Source: Seison nebaliae (lineage: Eukaryota; Rotifera; Pararotatoria; Seisonacea; Seisonidae). From it: 64,000 nucleotides of DNA. The notes below the pieces were generated by a model, which did no database searches, was not told the origin of the DNA, and saw only the letters and a program-made list of their open reading frames with translations. Both the position numbers and the translations under genes were made by a program. Location: the NCBI GenBank assembly GCA_023231475.1, contig JALJEE010000562.1:1-64000 (forward strand), written 5' to 3'. Of the stretch, positions 1-11,622 are shown piece by piece. Numbering within the stretch: the first letter of the stretch is position 1; each line of letters begins with the position of its first letter.

Positions 1-1
1 T

Positions 2-181
2 ACATATTACACTCTTCCGAAGCCTACTCGGTTATTCAATGCAAGAGAACTGATAGAGCAATTCTCATTCGAGTACTTGGTTCCAATCAATCTTAAAAAT
101 CATATTCCAAGATGCCGTGAACTAATTTCCAACGACCAATGTCGTGACTATTTTAATATTTATTATTTTAAATCCCTATAG
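2..181 (+). CDS. possible 3'-terminal exon of a gene cut by the window edge
   Basis: Reading frame 2 is open from the first base to a TAG at 179-181, about 59 codons without an internal methionine. The translation looks protein-like, not low complexity: it includes TRLFNARELIEQFSFEYLVP and a two-cysteine stretch, PRCRELISNDQCRDYF. I recognise no family. As it starts outside the window and ends within it, it would be the last exon of a plus-strand gene, convergent with the SVOP gene that ends at 1343. The evidence is only open frame and composition, so a chance frame is possible. Confidence 0.35.
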   Translation, partial: TYYTLPKPTRLFNARELIEQFSFEYLVPINLKNHIPRCRELISNDQCRDYFNIYYFKSL

Positions 182-229
182 TATCTAGGGAGATCTATAT
201 ATCTATATCTTCGGAGACCTATAGTATCT

Positions 230-310
230 TTCTTCCAAAAATTGATAAAACGGAACTTATTTCCGAAGTTTCTCTTTCTTCCTAAAATTCATAAAACGGA
301 ACTTATTTCC
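230..310. repeat. two-copy 35-bp direct repeat
   Basis: Two near-identical 35-bp units lie at 230-264 and 276-310, offset by 46 bp. Each has a TTCTTCC start, an A-rich stretch with TAAAACGGAACTTATTTCC, and only two mismatches between copies. Just upstream are short repeats of TATAGTATCT and GGAGA-CTAT. There is no coding frame here; 311-1342 otherwise shows only AT-rich DNA. Confidence 0.6.
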
Positions 311-1342
311 CACATTTTTTTCTCATTAATTATCTTTTCCGTATACAAAGAAATAGGACCTATGTTACCCGAGTAATAATTTATACATTAAGTTCTTTTT
401 CTTTATATTGAACGATTGAAAAACGGAAACATAAATTGTTGAATGAATGGTTTGAAACAAGTCTTTCCATATCTTATGCGTTCGACCAAAAGACACTTTT
501 GTTTATAATTCACCATAATTGCTTTATATATTTATAAATCGAACTGTGAGACGTCCAAGTGGTCGGGGACGATAAGAAGGAAAAAAATATACTGGAATAT
601 AATAAATCAGTGTTTTTATTGGAATTAATTAAAAGATGATGGATTAATGAATATTTGTAAGGTCGCTTGTTTTGATGGAAGAAATTGGCATTGGTTGAAT
701 TGACTAGACCAATGAATAGTAGAAAAGGAATATAAAATCAATTGAGTTTGACGAAACAGTTACTAATATAAGAAGATGAATGGATTAAATAAAATAGACT
801 CACGGATGCACATAGTATATGGAAAGTGCTTAATATAAATAGGTAGAGGAATGAATTAAATTTTGTCGGTTTTTTTTTCTTCATAAATCATATTCACGAA
901 ATGGAAAGATGTAGAATTAATTGTTGAGAAAAGAAGATGTTTCAGAATGTAAGAATTTATCTTCGGTTAGTATAATAATTGGAGAAAGATTGAAGGAGAT
1001 TTGAATTGAATAAAAGAACATGTTTTTGAGCGATATCACCGGAAATCCTGATTGGAATAAAATCGATAAATTTATAAGTTTTAATATTACATTGGATGGA
1101 AGCACATTTTTCATTTCTTCTTTCATATACATAAGCTAATACTTTTATGGCACTATAAGAAATGAGGCAGAAAACTGAAAGGAAAGTATAAGCAGAATAA
1201 ATGAGAAAGATATGAAAATATTTACGTTCAATGACAAAGAAGTATATTTATTTGAGTTTTTTTTTATAACTATTGACATCACGACACAAAGGTGAGTAGG
1301 AGACATATAAGAATGGTTCACTAAACGAAAATTGAGAATTGC

Positions 1343-3612
1343 TCACAAAGACCAAGAAGAAATCAAAGAACTAACCGTCATACTTCGATTGGTGGTTTCA
1401 ATGGGAAGGAGAAATGACGCTACTGCGGCCAATAAACCAACACATCCGTATAAGGAGATAGCGAAATTAACTGATGTTCTGAGGAGAACCTATTGACAAA
1501 TGAATATTTTCAAAACAGAAATGTGAAAAAAAACTTGGGCTACGAATGGTGTTAAAATTGCTCCAACTCGAGCCATACCTGAGCAAACGCCTAATCCGAC
1601 AGCTCTTGTAGTTGTGGGATATACTTCTGGTGTGTAGACATATGCTACTTGGAAAGCACCGGAAACGAAGGCTCTAGCAACAAATATGAAGAATGTCATC
1701 AATTGTCTAAAAAGGGAAATGAAATGTCGATTTGAGAGGATTATGTGACGGAAATGAACCTTGATGTGCAGATATTGACTAGAAATGTGAATATGGAGAA
1801 CAAAAGAAGTTCCAATGCCATTGTCTTTTTTCGTCCGATATATTCGACAATGAAAACGGTAATGAATAGACCCGGAAATTCCGCTAATGTCGTCCACAGA
1901 ACATCAATATAATCTTGTTTCGTTAAACATTTCAAGTAACATTGTTCACTTTTCTCCGAAATTTTCGCTATTTTAAATCTTAGAAGAAATTTAGATGAAT
2001 TGAATGGAAGAAACCTTCACAAGTTGAACGCATTTCAAATAATTCAGTTGTCATTAATATGATTCCATAATAAGCGAATGCATTAGCGAACCACAAGAAC
2101 CATAAGAGCAATGTTGTTCTTCGATTTTCCGGTTGTAACAGATCGGAAATTTGTCCGCGTTGTTGGTTATGTCTTGGAGCAATTAACTGACCTACTGGTA
2201 ATGTGGCTTTGTTTTCATTAGCCGCCCGTTGCAATGTAGCTTGTGCTTTATCTTGCGCTCCAATGGCTAATAGGAATCGGGGCGATTCTGGTAACCAAAC
2301 GCAAAATAAGGCAAATAACAATTCAGGTAAAGCGGAGAGACCGAGAAGCCATCTCCAACCTAATGTTGGCATAACAGCTAATGCGAGAAGTACTTCGAAA
2401 CATGCTCCGATTGCCCAAAATACTTCGACGAGTATGACGCATCTAGCACGATGTCTCGCAGGAAGAAATTCAGCATATAATGTAACAGATTGGGGACAGC
2501 CTCCAATGCCAACACCCACTAATCCTCTTAAGATTAATACCCAGATTAATGTTGGAGCGAAAGCACTCAACAGACCGTAATAGAATGTGAAGAGAGTAAA
2601 TAGAACTAATTCCTGATATGATGAAGCATTAACGATCGAAATTTTTAAAAGAAGAAAATTTTAAACTGTGCGACGTCCATACTTGTCACATATCTTCCCC
2701 CAAAATGATGAGCTGATCATCATTCCACAAAATACACACTATTAAATTGAAGAAGTATTATTGGGAGAAAGAGAGAATGTGAATCAAACTGTAGTAATTG
2801 CTGCTTTCTGCCAATCGCCAGTCATCCATTCGCAACTGAGAGCAGGTCCTAAAATACTCAGAATCATCATTTCCATCGCATCCGCCATCTGATATTAAGA
2901 AAAGAGTTATCTCATATGAGTTGTTGTCAGTTGGAAATAGTAACCCATGCTAAACCAGTTAACAAAGAGAGTTTGACTTGAAACATTCCAAATCCAATAT
3001 GATCAACAGCTTGATCCACCGTATAACGTGCTGGCTCCGCCCGAGCAGATGTATTGTCTAAAAATTTCAAATTTTTTAATTTCAAATTCAATAATAGTAA
3101 TTCCAATTGGAAGGATTATAGATAAAATTATTTATGTGATTTCTACACTTTCGTCCTCATAATCAGTTGAAAATAATAGAAATTATTTTTTTCTAATAAA
3201 AATTGACCTGAAATAATTGTTGAGTTTCAGTGAATTAAGTAGAAACGAATGAATGAATGAATGAATGAATGAACTGAAGAATGAGAAAAAAGAATAAATA
3301 AACGGTGGGGAAATGCCTAAATACCTGTTGAATCTGGGGGAGGATCGGATCCGACTCGATTTATTCTCCTTCTAACATCTATTCTATCCGATTGTTATAT
3401 TGTTCTATTTGATATGACTATTTGAAATAGATGAATGAACCTGGAGCTGGAACTGGGTCATTGTCGTTGTCCCCTGTATTTTGGAAAGATCTATACGGAA
3501 CGTCATCATCAGCATTGCCACTGTTATTATTGGTGTTGGCAGTCATGCTATCTTGGATACCGGTCATCAAATTGTTCATTTGCCGCCGAACATCCTTAAT
3601 GAGATTACTCAT
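1343..3612 (-). CDS. SVOP: synaptic vesicle 2-related protein (SVOP-type MFS transporter), 9 exons
   Basis: This is a 12-TM major facilitator of the SV2/SVOP branch; its vertebrate relative sits on synaptic vesicles and its substrate is not settled. Exons in transcript order: 3612-3441, 3333-3325 (9 nt), 3057-2945, 2888-2790, 2738-2667, 2612-2015, 1967-1760, 1706-1535, 1489-1343. They sum to 1,590 nt, or 529 residues, close to the 548 of human SVOP. Seen directly: [15 protein letters not shown], the MFS motif [28 protein letters not shown], a second GRKKTMALE loop, [13 protein letters not shown], and a C-terminal [10 protein letters not shown]. The start at 3612 gives an acidic, Asn-rich cytosolic N-terminus ([14 protein letters not shown]). 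Introns in the 3' half are 45-53 nt. Family is very secure; the exact N-terminus is less so. Confidence 0.93.
3247..3272. repeat. (GAAT)n microsatellite
   Basis: A run of GAATGAAT repeats inside the SVOP intron between the microexon (3325-3333) and the exon that begins at 3057. Confidence 0.85.
3325..3333 (-). other. SVOP: 9-nt microexon of the SVOP gene
   Basis: On the minus strand ATTCAACAG is flanked by a pyrimidine-rich acceptor (CCTCCCCCAG) and a GTATTT donor. The upstream exon ends in phase 1 and the downstream exon starts with two codon bases, so the 9 nt adds Ser-Thr and an Asp without changing frame. Skipping it would also keep frame. The insertion lies in the cytosolic N-terminus before the first membrane span. 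Called from splice-site quality and phase alone. Confidence 0.6.
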
Positions 3613-4015
3613 TTTTAATGTTGCCGGCTAGCTGTACTCGCTCACCACCACTTGAAGACGATCAAATAAAAAGAATAATCTGATGAATGAAAGACGATGA
3701 AAACGAAAAAATGTTAGTTTGATATTCAATTTCGTTAAGAAATTCGTTTTAATTCATTTCAATTCTCTCATTTTGGGGAGAACCGTCGACAAATATTTTC
3801 ATTTTTTTTCTTTAATTAATTCTCTCGCCTCCTATTCTCTCATGTAATTCCCAATCATCAAATTGTTCCATGTTCCAATGGAAGAAACGAATGAATAGAT
3901 GGCAGACAATCTGAATTGATTTCAACGATTTCTAACAATAGAAATTCATCGGAACAAATTTTCATTTGGAAAGATGATTAGTTGAATTTTGCATGAGAAC
4001 AAATTTTAAATAAAT

Positions 4016-4289
4016 TCAATATAATATCGATTTTATGTTTAAGTAATCTTGTGCTAGTCCGAACAGTCCGAAGTGACGAAGGATGTCTCTTTGAATCTCC
4101 AACTCTTTTACGGTGACTTGTTTCTTCAACCGATTCTCCAAAAAAAGCATAATCGGATGATGAGAGTGTGGATGTATATGACCAGGAATGAAATGTTGCT
4201 CATGATCCTCCCAAGTGGAGATAAAATTAAGGAAATAAGTGTAAGAAAGGAGGAATATAAATTTCTCGAGATATAGAAATCTATTCGTT
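4016..4289 (-). other. possible minus-strand exon between SVOP and the adenylation gene
   Basis: An open minus-strand frame without a start codon lies in the 1.4-kb gap between SVOP and the adenylation-domain gene. Its middle part (about 4050-4225) reads as protein: His-rich HIHPHSHHP followed by amphipathic LENRLKKQVTVKELEIQRD and HFGLFGLAQDYL. A guess is a decayed carrier-protein (PCP-like) domain belonging to the adenylation gene just upstream, because the spacing of HS, RL, V.V..L and LAQ.YL resembles one. The classic GGxS motif is absent and that gene has its own stop at 5048. The rest of 3613-5047 shows no gene. Confidence 0.25.
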
Positions 4290-5047
4290 TAATAATTTCA
4301 ATATAGTCTAGTAAAGCAATGACTCTTTGGGTCGCCCTCTTGTTCCGTGCGACATAAATTGAAATATATATTCCTCTTCAACCAAATGTATAACATGAAT
4401 ATACATTTATTTTTTTTAAAGAATATTTCGTTCCCTACAAATTTATATGTGACGATTGTTCATCATTAAATCTATGACAACTACAAGACATGAACTAAAA
4501 ATATCTTTAAAAATATTTTATAGTTTCTCTTCCAATACGTCGAGTAAATTCCCTTTTATTCTTTATAGGAAACAACATTTTCTATTTTAGGAGATATATT
4601 ATTCTATGTACGTAATTCTATGTATATCTGCTGTAGTCGAATGAATGAAATGTCTATGTGTCCCCACCGATATGTGTGGTACCCCCAATATAGTTATTCT
4701 CTTAAATAGCAGTAGGATGTGTAGAACAATTTTCTTTCTCCATTCACACACACTATTCACTTATCGTGTATTATATTCTTTCGTTTCGTCATCTTTACCA
4801 CTCCATGACGTAAAGAGATAGAGAATATTGAAGAATTTGCATGAAAATATTTGAAGAAGAAAAGAATTGACAATAGAAACATAAAAAGAAACGGAAAATT
4901 TATCATTTTAATTTCACTCTTTTCCAAAAAAAGAACCTCTGAAAGTTCTCCCTTGAAAAAATTGGAAGAAAAAACTCGGAAATTTATTCACTGATTGTAC
5001 TAATCAATTCGCACTCTACTCCCAATAACCACTACTTTCATATCGTT

Positions 5048-7199
5048 TTAAATTATCAGCTTTCGTCGATCTTCCTCCGATTTTTGCCGTTTCAATTCTA
5101 CTGACTCATTGACTTTCTGGATGATTTTCTGTTTATCTATTTTCCCGTTTCCAATCATTCTGGGCAATTCCTTCCAACATTCCATTACTGACGGTTGCAT
5201 GTATGATGGTAGTTGTTTAGCTAAGAACCTCTTAATTTTCAGTTTCACATAATTCGAATCTTCATTTTCTTCAGTTATGCTAAAAATTAAATGAAGTGAC
5301 TTATATCGATTATCGAATTTTGATTTAATCGGAACAACACAACATTCGTGAACATATTTAATTTTCTTTGTAGTCGTTTCTATTTCAGACAATTCAACAC
5401 GAAATCCATTCAATTTAATTTGTTCATCTTTTCTTCCATAAAATTCCCATAATCCATTCTCTAATTGACACACGTCACCAGTATCATAAGACCACAAGTT
5501 ACATAAGCCTTTCTTTAGCCACTCATTTTTTGTTTGGATGTTGTTGAAGAAATTTTTTGAATTCTTCACATATCCATTCGACACACAATGTCCACTAATT
5601 ATCAAAGTTTTTTCGTCAATTTCTCCATTTTTCAGAGTTAATAAATTTCCTGGTGCTCCAATTCCAATTGGCATATTCTTGTCATTTGGTAATTTCGATG
5701 GATGTTTGTAATTATACAACGTTCCTAATGATGTCGTTTCACATGGACCATAACCATTGATAATTTCTGCAGATGATGAATTCTCCAAAAATCTGTTACA
5801 AATCGATAGAACTGGTCGTTCGCCACCAATAAAAACCTGAGAAGAAACATGAGACGAAAGAGAATTAGAAAGAAATTATTTTTAAATAAAAATTCGATGA
5901 ATAATATTTTTAATTTACAATTTGTTAGTTCATAATTATAGAAGTTATTTGGGAGAATGATAAAATAGAGAAATTGAAAACTTTCTCTTTTTTTCGAAGA
6001 ATGGTGAGAAAGAAATGATGGGAGAGATGATGGAAAGAATTTGAGAAGAAAATAAAACTTTTGTTAATGTTGAGAGGTAGGGAAGGAAAGACTCAACAAG
6101 AATATTGAACATTCCTACGATACAAATGAGAACAGTAATTTCATATCGATTAATTCGTTCAGCGATATGTTGAGGTTGCAAAAGATGACGACTAGAATGA
6201 GAAGAAGAAAAGAATGAGATTAATTCGACCATATAAATGAAAGAGTGGAAGGGAAGTTGGCTTAATAAGAATATTAACGAACCGGTTGATAATTATGAGT
6301 TTAGCTCCATTGAGTAATGCACCGAACAATTGATAAGTGTATGCGTCGAATGAGAGTGCAGTGATTTGTAAAATATTGTCATTCTCTTTCAAATTAATAC
6401 AATTTTCAGATAAATTTCTCAGGATCAATCCTCGATGATGTAAGAGAATACTTTTAGGCTTACCAGTACTTCCCGAAGTGGACAATATTAGACAAGTTTC
6501 CAAAGATGACAAATTTCTTGTTAAGTTCAACAATTTCGTTCTTTCCTCTTCCAATTCGAATTCATCACCATCATCATGGTCATCGTTCTGGGGGAATAAT
6601 TGATTAAGTGGAAATATTCCAATTTCATAAGATAATCGCGCGAGCAATTTCTCTAGATATCTCTTTCGATTATTATTCTCGTCACAAACAATCGTCAAAT
6701 GGAAATGTTCATTGAAGTTTCCATAAATATTCTCGATAATCCATCTATTCCTATCAACCGGCAGACGATCATCAATATAATAAAATAAATGATTATTACA
6801 CATAACAGACAATAAGAAAACGAATGTTTCGATTGATCGCTCCCCACAGAACAAGAAGATTTTCCGTTTTCCCTCATTTTCATCATGTTCGATTTGTAGT
6901 TTGTTCATTCGATGAATACAATGTAAGATTTCGTGCTCCAATCCATCAAAAGTAAGTTGATTAATGATATGTCCCTCATTCCTCAATCTCTCCACATTCC
7001 AATCCTCAACGAGAAATAAACGATCGCGAAATTTGGGAATGATACGTCGAAAAATGAATTGGGCGAGATGGAACGACACTGATCGATGATCATTCCCTAT
7101 CTGATGTTCGAGTGGTTGATAGTGTAAATCTAATTTCCTCAGTTCTTCATAAACATCATTCCCATCAAACATTTTCTTCGATTTCTTCTCCTTCTTCAT
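5048..7199 (-). CDS. stand-alone NRPS-type adenylation-domain protein (AMP-binding), 3 exons
   Basis: Enzymes of this family activate an amino or carboxylic acid as the acyl-adenylate with ATP. Exons: 7199-6283, 6191-6059, 5836-5048, in frame, 612 residues. Core motifs in order: A3 phosphate loop STSGSTGKPKS (about residue 243), A4 with SFDAYTYQLF, GGERP, A5 NGYGPCETT (about 377), A7 YDTGD (467), A8 GRKDEQIKLNGFRVE (484-498) and A10 NGKID with its lysine (about 580). All catalytic motifs appear intact. The frame ends about 30 residues after A10, with no carrier or condensation domain. Relatives with one such domain plus a carrier in animals are ebony and AASDH; this one has lost, or never had, the carrier. 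Substrate cannot be read with confidence. It is 325 bp from TRAPPC12 on the same strand. Confidence 0.85.
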
Positions 7200-7524
7200 T
7201 ACATCTCCTAATGTCTCGGTAAGTGTTTGAGAATTATTTCATCTGTTCAACAACATTCAAATTCAATTTTCATTTACTATTTCAACAAACTAATTTTTCA
7301 ATTAAGGAAACATTTATAAAACTTAAAATCTTCTTTCTCATACTCACAAGACAACTAAATAACTAAACTTAAAAAAAATAAGAATTTTAGCTAGTTCTCT
7401 TTTTTTTCTGTTGATTTTTCCATGGAATTTATTCGATAAAAATAAAAAGTGAAAATTTTTTTTTTCCCCACTCCAAAAAAATCAAATCCCCACGGCGCAG
7501 ATTAAGAAAGATATTTGAATTGAT

Positions 7525-9097
7525 CTAGTTCTTTGTTATTCGATAAGCGTGAAGAAGATTTATATCAATAATAAAATTTGAAGTATTTTCCCACAGTCGT
7601 TTCTTATATTCACTTCCATCTGTCGATTCCAATTCGTAGAAGGTTGATAAATTATAGATCAATTGAGAACAGAGATACATTCTCGGATCGTCTTTGATTG
7701 CATTCTCCAGTAAATGAATACCATCTGCCAATCGATGCATATACAACAGAGTTGTCGCTTTATTTGTTAAGGACTATAGGAAATGATTTGAAATGGAAAT
7801 GGATGAATCAAAGAGAATAAACTTCAATTTTCAGTTTATCTGAAATCGTTTCACTTTCTAGAACTTTTTCGAAGTTGTCAAGAGCTTCCGAATAATTTTG
7901 TCGAACGAATTCGAGACAACCTCTAAATGAATTTCAATGAATCGAATCGAAAACATGAGATAAACATGTTAAAATTGTATAAGTCTGGAAATTGAGTTTT
8001 GTCGATTTCCTCAAAAATTTTCTGCGCTTCATTTGGAAGATTCATGGATAGAAGGAATCTTCCTAAAATTAATGTGACTGATTCGATTGAATATATTTCC
8101 ATTTTTTTAACTTCAATTATTAAATTGATCGCATCTTCGATCATCTGAAAAAGAAAGTTATTGTTAAAGTTAAAACGATAATAAATAAACTTCTTTCTCC
8201 ATATAAATATTCGCCAACAACAAACAAGTTCTCGCTTTCCGTTTCTTCCAACATTCTTTCTTAGACATGAATGAAATTAGAGAGAAAAAAATTGAAACCT
8301 TTCACAGATAAAAGTTCATTAAATTTCTTTTCGTTTTCACTCTCAATTTCAGTCTTCGATTGAGTGATGGATTCAATTGATCTTTCAATAACATTCAATA
8401 ATTTTGAACAGATATCGATCAATCGATAAAATTTCGTGATACTTCTCGCCATTTTACCTTTGTAAGAATTGGAGGAACGATATGCCGCTTCAATAGATAT
8501 CAATCGGAGATCATAAGGAATCATACAACCATTTGAATTGAGATATTGTTCTCCATAATGTCGATAATAGAAGAATGGACATTGGAATTCACCAAAACTT
8601 CTCAATTCCTGATCGATTTCATGATACATTCTCCTCTTCATCATTATCGATACGCGAATCAACCAAATTTGAAAGGAATAAGCAGTGAAAATGGGCGCCT
8701 CATATACTTCATGAGATGATTCCGTTGAGTCATGATGATGTGCGGATAAGATGGCGGTAGTCAGATTGAATGCTTTCCTCAACGCTCCACATTTTATTAA
8801 ATTTTGTAATTCGACTGTCGACATTTCTTTCTTGTCGTTTGAAGGCAAATGATTTATTCGATTTCGTTCATCAATTTCCATATCAATCGATTGATTTAAA
8901 TCATATCTCTTCCCATTAATCGTCAAATCATCAGTTAATTCCTTCTTGATGAGAATGGGACGAACAGAGGAAAATATCGATCTTCTCTTCTTTCCATTGC
9001 GGGTGGATGAATATCGATTTATTTCCAATTTATTTCCCGAATTTAAATAATCATTCAACTCTTTCGAAATACACCAACTGTCTTTACTGATTTCCAT
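7525..9097 (-). CDS. TRAPPC12: trafficking protein particle complex subunit 12 (TRAPPC12), 5 exons
   Basis: A TPR-containing subunit of the metazoan TRAPP III complex, which acts in ER-Golgi traffic and autophagy. Exons: 9097-8306, 8259-8191, 8144-7966, 7922-7823, 7773-7525, all in frame, 462 residues. Family-typical segments: SFQIWLIRVSIMMK, FFYYRHYG, GCMIPYDLRL and ICSKLLNVIE in the first exon; TPR helices LILGRFLLSMNLPNEAQKIF and QNYSEALDNFEKVLE; and the conserved end LLENAIKDDPRMYL, IYNLSTFYELES. Human TRAPPC12 is 735 residues; the shortfall is mainly a shorter N-terminal region, here acidic and basic low-homology sequence. Introns are 43-49 nt. It is divergent from TCHP with a 366-bp gap. 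Confidence 0.92.
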
Positions 9098-9463
9098 TCG
9101 CTTCGTCAGTAAAATATCAGATGGTTATTAATTGGATGACAATTAATAAATGAGAATTGATCGAAAAATAATTTTTTTTAAAATTTTGAACAAAAACTTA
9201 AAGTTTGAAAATGTTCGAATTTCAATTTCTTTTTTATAATTTCAAACATTTTTCGTTGGAATTAAATTGGCGATCTATCGTAATTTTTCGGAATTCCGTT
9301 GTTAGGAAACGGAGAAGAATGGAATAATTGTTCTTTAAAGAAATTAAAATAAATTTTTTCCAATTCCGTTCTTTCTCATCTGTGCATTTTCGTACAGTTG
9401 AATTATCAAGGGGGAAAAAACTTAAAGTTGTTGTTGGAATTCAATCTTTAACTTTCGTTAAAG
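9098..9463. promoter_or_regulatory. shared intergenic region between TRAPPC12 (-) and TCHP (+)
   Basis: The two start codons face away from each other with 366 bp between them. This gap must hold both 5' UTRs and both promoters unless further non-coding exons exist. I see no clear TATA motif at a sensible distance. The segment around 9285-9325 is less AT-rich (CGGAATTCCG, AAACGGAG) than the flanks. Promoter role is inferred from gene arrangement only. Confidence 0.5.
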
Positions 9464-11135
9464 ATGGCGTTTCCCACACTACCATCCTACCGAGAATTGT
9501 GTCATATACATTCATCTCATCAAGCACTTGCCAGAAAGCAAGATGTTTTAATAAGGAAAAAGTTTTTATTTCTGTATGAAATTCGTTTGAAATTTTAATG
9601 ATTGTTCAGAGAAGAATTGAAAGAGAATGCGAAATTCTTTCGAAAATCTAATAATATTTCCAGATTAAACGAACGATGGACATCTGATAATATATTTAAT
9701 TCGAGGTAATTTTTTCATTGACGATTATTGTTCATGATGATGTTAAAGTATTAATTCATATAATCGACAGTTTGTTGACGATAAAAAGAAAGAAAAGATT
9801 GAGGAAAGAAGATTAAAATTAACTGAATTGTACAGTGAAGAAATGAAGGAATATGAGGTTAACTTGAACAATGTTTATAATTGTGTAGAATATTTATTTG
9901 TTGTATTTGTTGTGTAGGCACAATTACTTACTGTTCCCGATGAATTACGTCCTCATCGATTGAAACATCGTGTGGAACAGATGAAGAGAATAAAAGAAGA
10001 AAAACGACAAATGGATGTGGAAGAGCGATTAGAACGAGCTAAACGAGAAGTTGATGCTGAATATCGTGCTAGACAACAATCAGATGAAAGGAAACGTTTG
10101 GTGAAAGAATGGAATGAACAATGTCGTTCCAGAGAACAAAATGAACAGAAGGAGAAAACAGTTGAAATGAATGAAGAGAAAAAATTGTTAGAAAAAGATC
10201 GAAAGTTGAAAGAAGAAGAAGATCGACAAAAGAAAGAAAAACATTTAAGAAAAAATGAAGAATTGAAGAGACAATTGGAAGACGAACGTTTTCGACAACG
10301 TGAAAGAGAAGAACGGAAAGTAATGTTTTTGAAAGAAGAAGCTAAACTGAGAGAAGAATCGAGACAATTAGAAGTACTGGAATCCCAACAGAAATTTGAG
10401 GAACAGCGTCGGAAACAAAGTGAATATGCTTCTCAATTGAAACGACATCATTTAGCACGACTGAGACGGAACGCTTTAGAAGTGGAAAGACAATTAGAAT
10501 CTGATTTGAGTTTCCTTCAACAATTATCCGATATGGAATTGAGAGAGAATGAACGATTGAGAGAGAAGAAGAAAAACGAACGTCAATTGTTAGTTCATGC
10601 GAGAGAAGTGCTCATTGCACAACGACATGAAGAGAAATTACGTTTAGCTGAAATTGATGCAATGCATCAACATGAGGCGGAAAAGGAATGGGAAAAACGG
10701 GAAGCAATATGGAATAAAGAACGTGAAGCACGTGAGAGATTATTGCAGAATGTTCTAATGGAAAGACAAGAACAAATTAACAATAAATTGAAATTGATAA
10801 ATGAGAATATCGGTCAATCATCATCATCATCATTAAATAATGAAGATCAGCAATTCGAAATGAATCAACAACAACAACAGCAACAACAACAATATTATTA
10901 TAATAATAATAATAAAATGAATAATAAGTATTATCATCAAAATAATAATATGAATAATAATAATAATAATAATTTGTCATTAGAGAAACGTGATTCATTT
11001 CATTCATATAGAAGTGATGCAGAAACAGAATCCTCATTCAAAAGTGCACGGCAGAATAAACATTTAGATATAAGCAATTTCTCATCAACATTGACTACTC
11101 CACGATATGGACGACGGAAAGTAGTTTGGGATTAA
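9464..11135 (+). CDS. TCHP: trichoplein (keratin filament-binding protein / mitostatin), 4 exons
   Basis: In vertebrates trichoplein sits at the mother centriole and activates Aurora A to hold back ciliogenesis; it also binds ninein. Exons: 9464-9561, 9610-9705, 9749-9857, 9918-11135, in frame, 506 residues against 498 in human. The N-terminus MAFPTLPSY matches the family signature (human MALPTLPSY), which fixes the start at 9464. The body is almost unbroken coiled coil rich in E, K, R and Q. The family-specific WEKREAIWNKEREARERLL lies near the end of the coil, and the C-terminus PRYGRRKVVWD matches human PYGHPKIAWN. A Gln/Asn/Tyr-rich insert (about residues 415-453, CAA and AAT codons) separates coil from tail and is absent from vertebrate forms. 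Introns are 48, 43 and 60 nt. Confidence 0.93.
10869..10975 (+). repeat. CAA/AAT trinucleotide tracts inside TCHP
   Basis: Nearly pure CAA, then TAT/AAT, codon runs encode poly-Gln and poly-Asn within the fourth TCHP exon. The purity of the triplets suggests recent slippage expansion in a tolerant linker. Confidence 0.8.
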
Positions 11136-11622
11136 CGTTGGATCAAAAGCTCCAATTCAAATGATAATCTCTCAATAGATTCTTTTTCAAATAACTTTTA
11201 TTTTTGATGTTTCATAAATTCTGTTTCACTCTTACTATTTTCATTACTTATAAATTTCTAATCAGATATTTCTTTCTTTAACCTTATAAAAACCTTATAC
11301 ACATTTCATTCTCTTTTATCGGAAAAGTTATCATTCGTCGTCTTTTCTTGATGATTCGTTCATGTATCTTCTTTCAAAAACATTCGTACATGTCGGCTGA
11401 TGTGATGTCTGATGGAATGATAATTTGTCAACGATAATATCGTCATTCCTTATCATAATTCCGTTATCTTATCTTCAATTTTCATAGAAATGTTGAATGA
11501 TTTGTTGGAACAGAAATCGAATAAAACAAAAACAACAACAGTAGCATCTTGAGTGAAAAATCGATTTTATACTGAGAAATTATAGGGAATTACAATAAAG
11601 ATAGATACTGATTTTATTCTCA

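Noticed and set aside
2203-2580. Plus-strand 125-codon frame
   Set aside because: Antisense to SVOP exon 6, whose translation is unmistakably conserved.
10777-11037. Minus-strand poly-Tyr/Val open frame over the TCHP insert
   Set aside because: Shadow of CAA/AAT repeats on the coding strand; no independent protein character.
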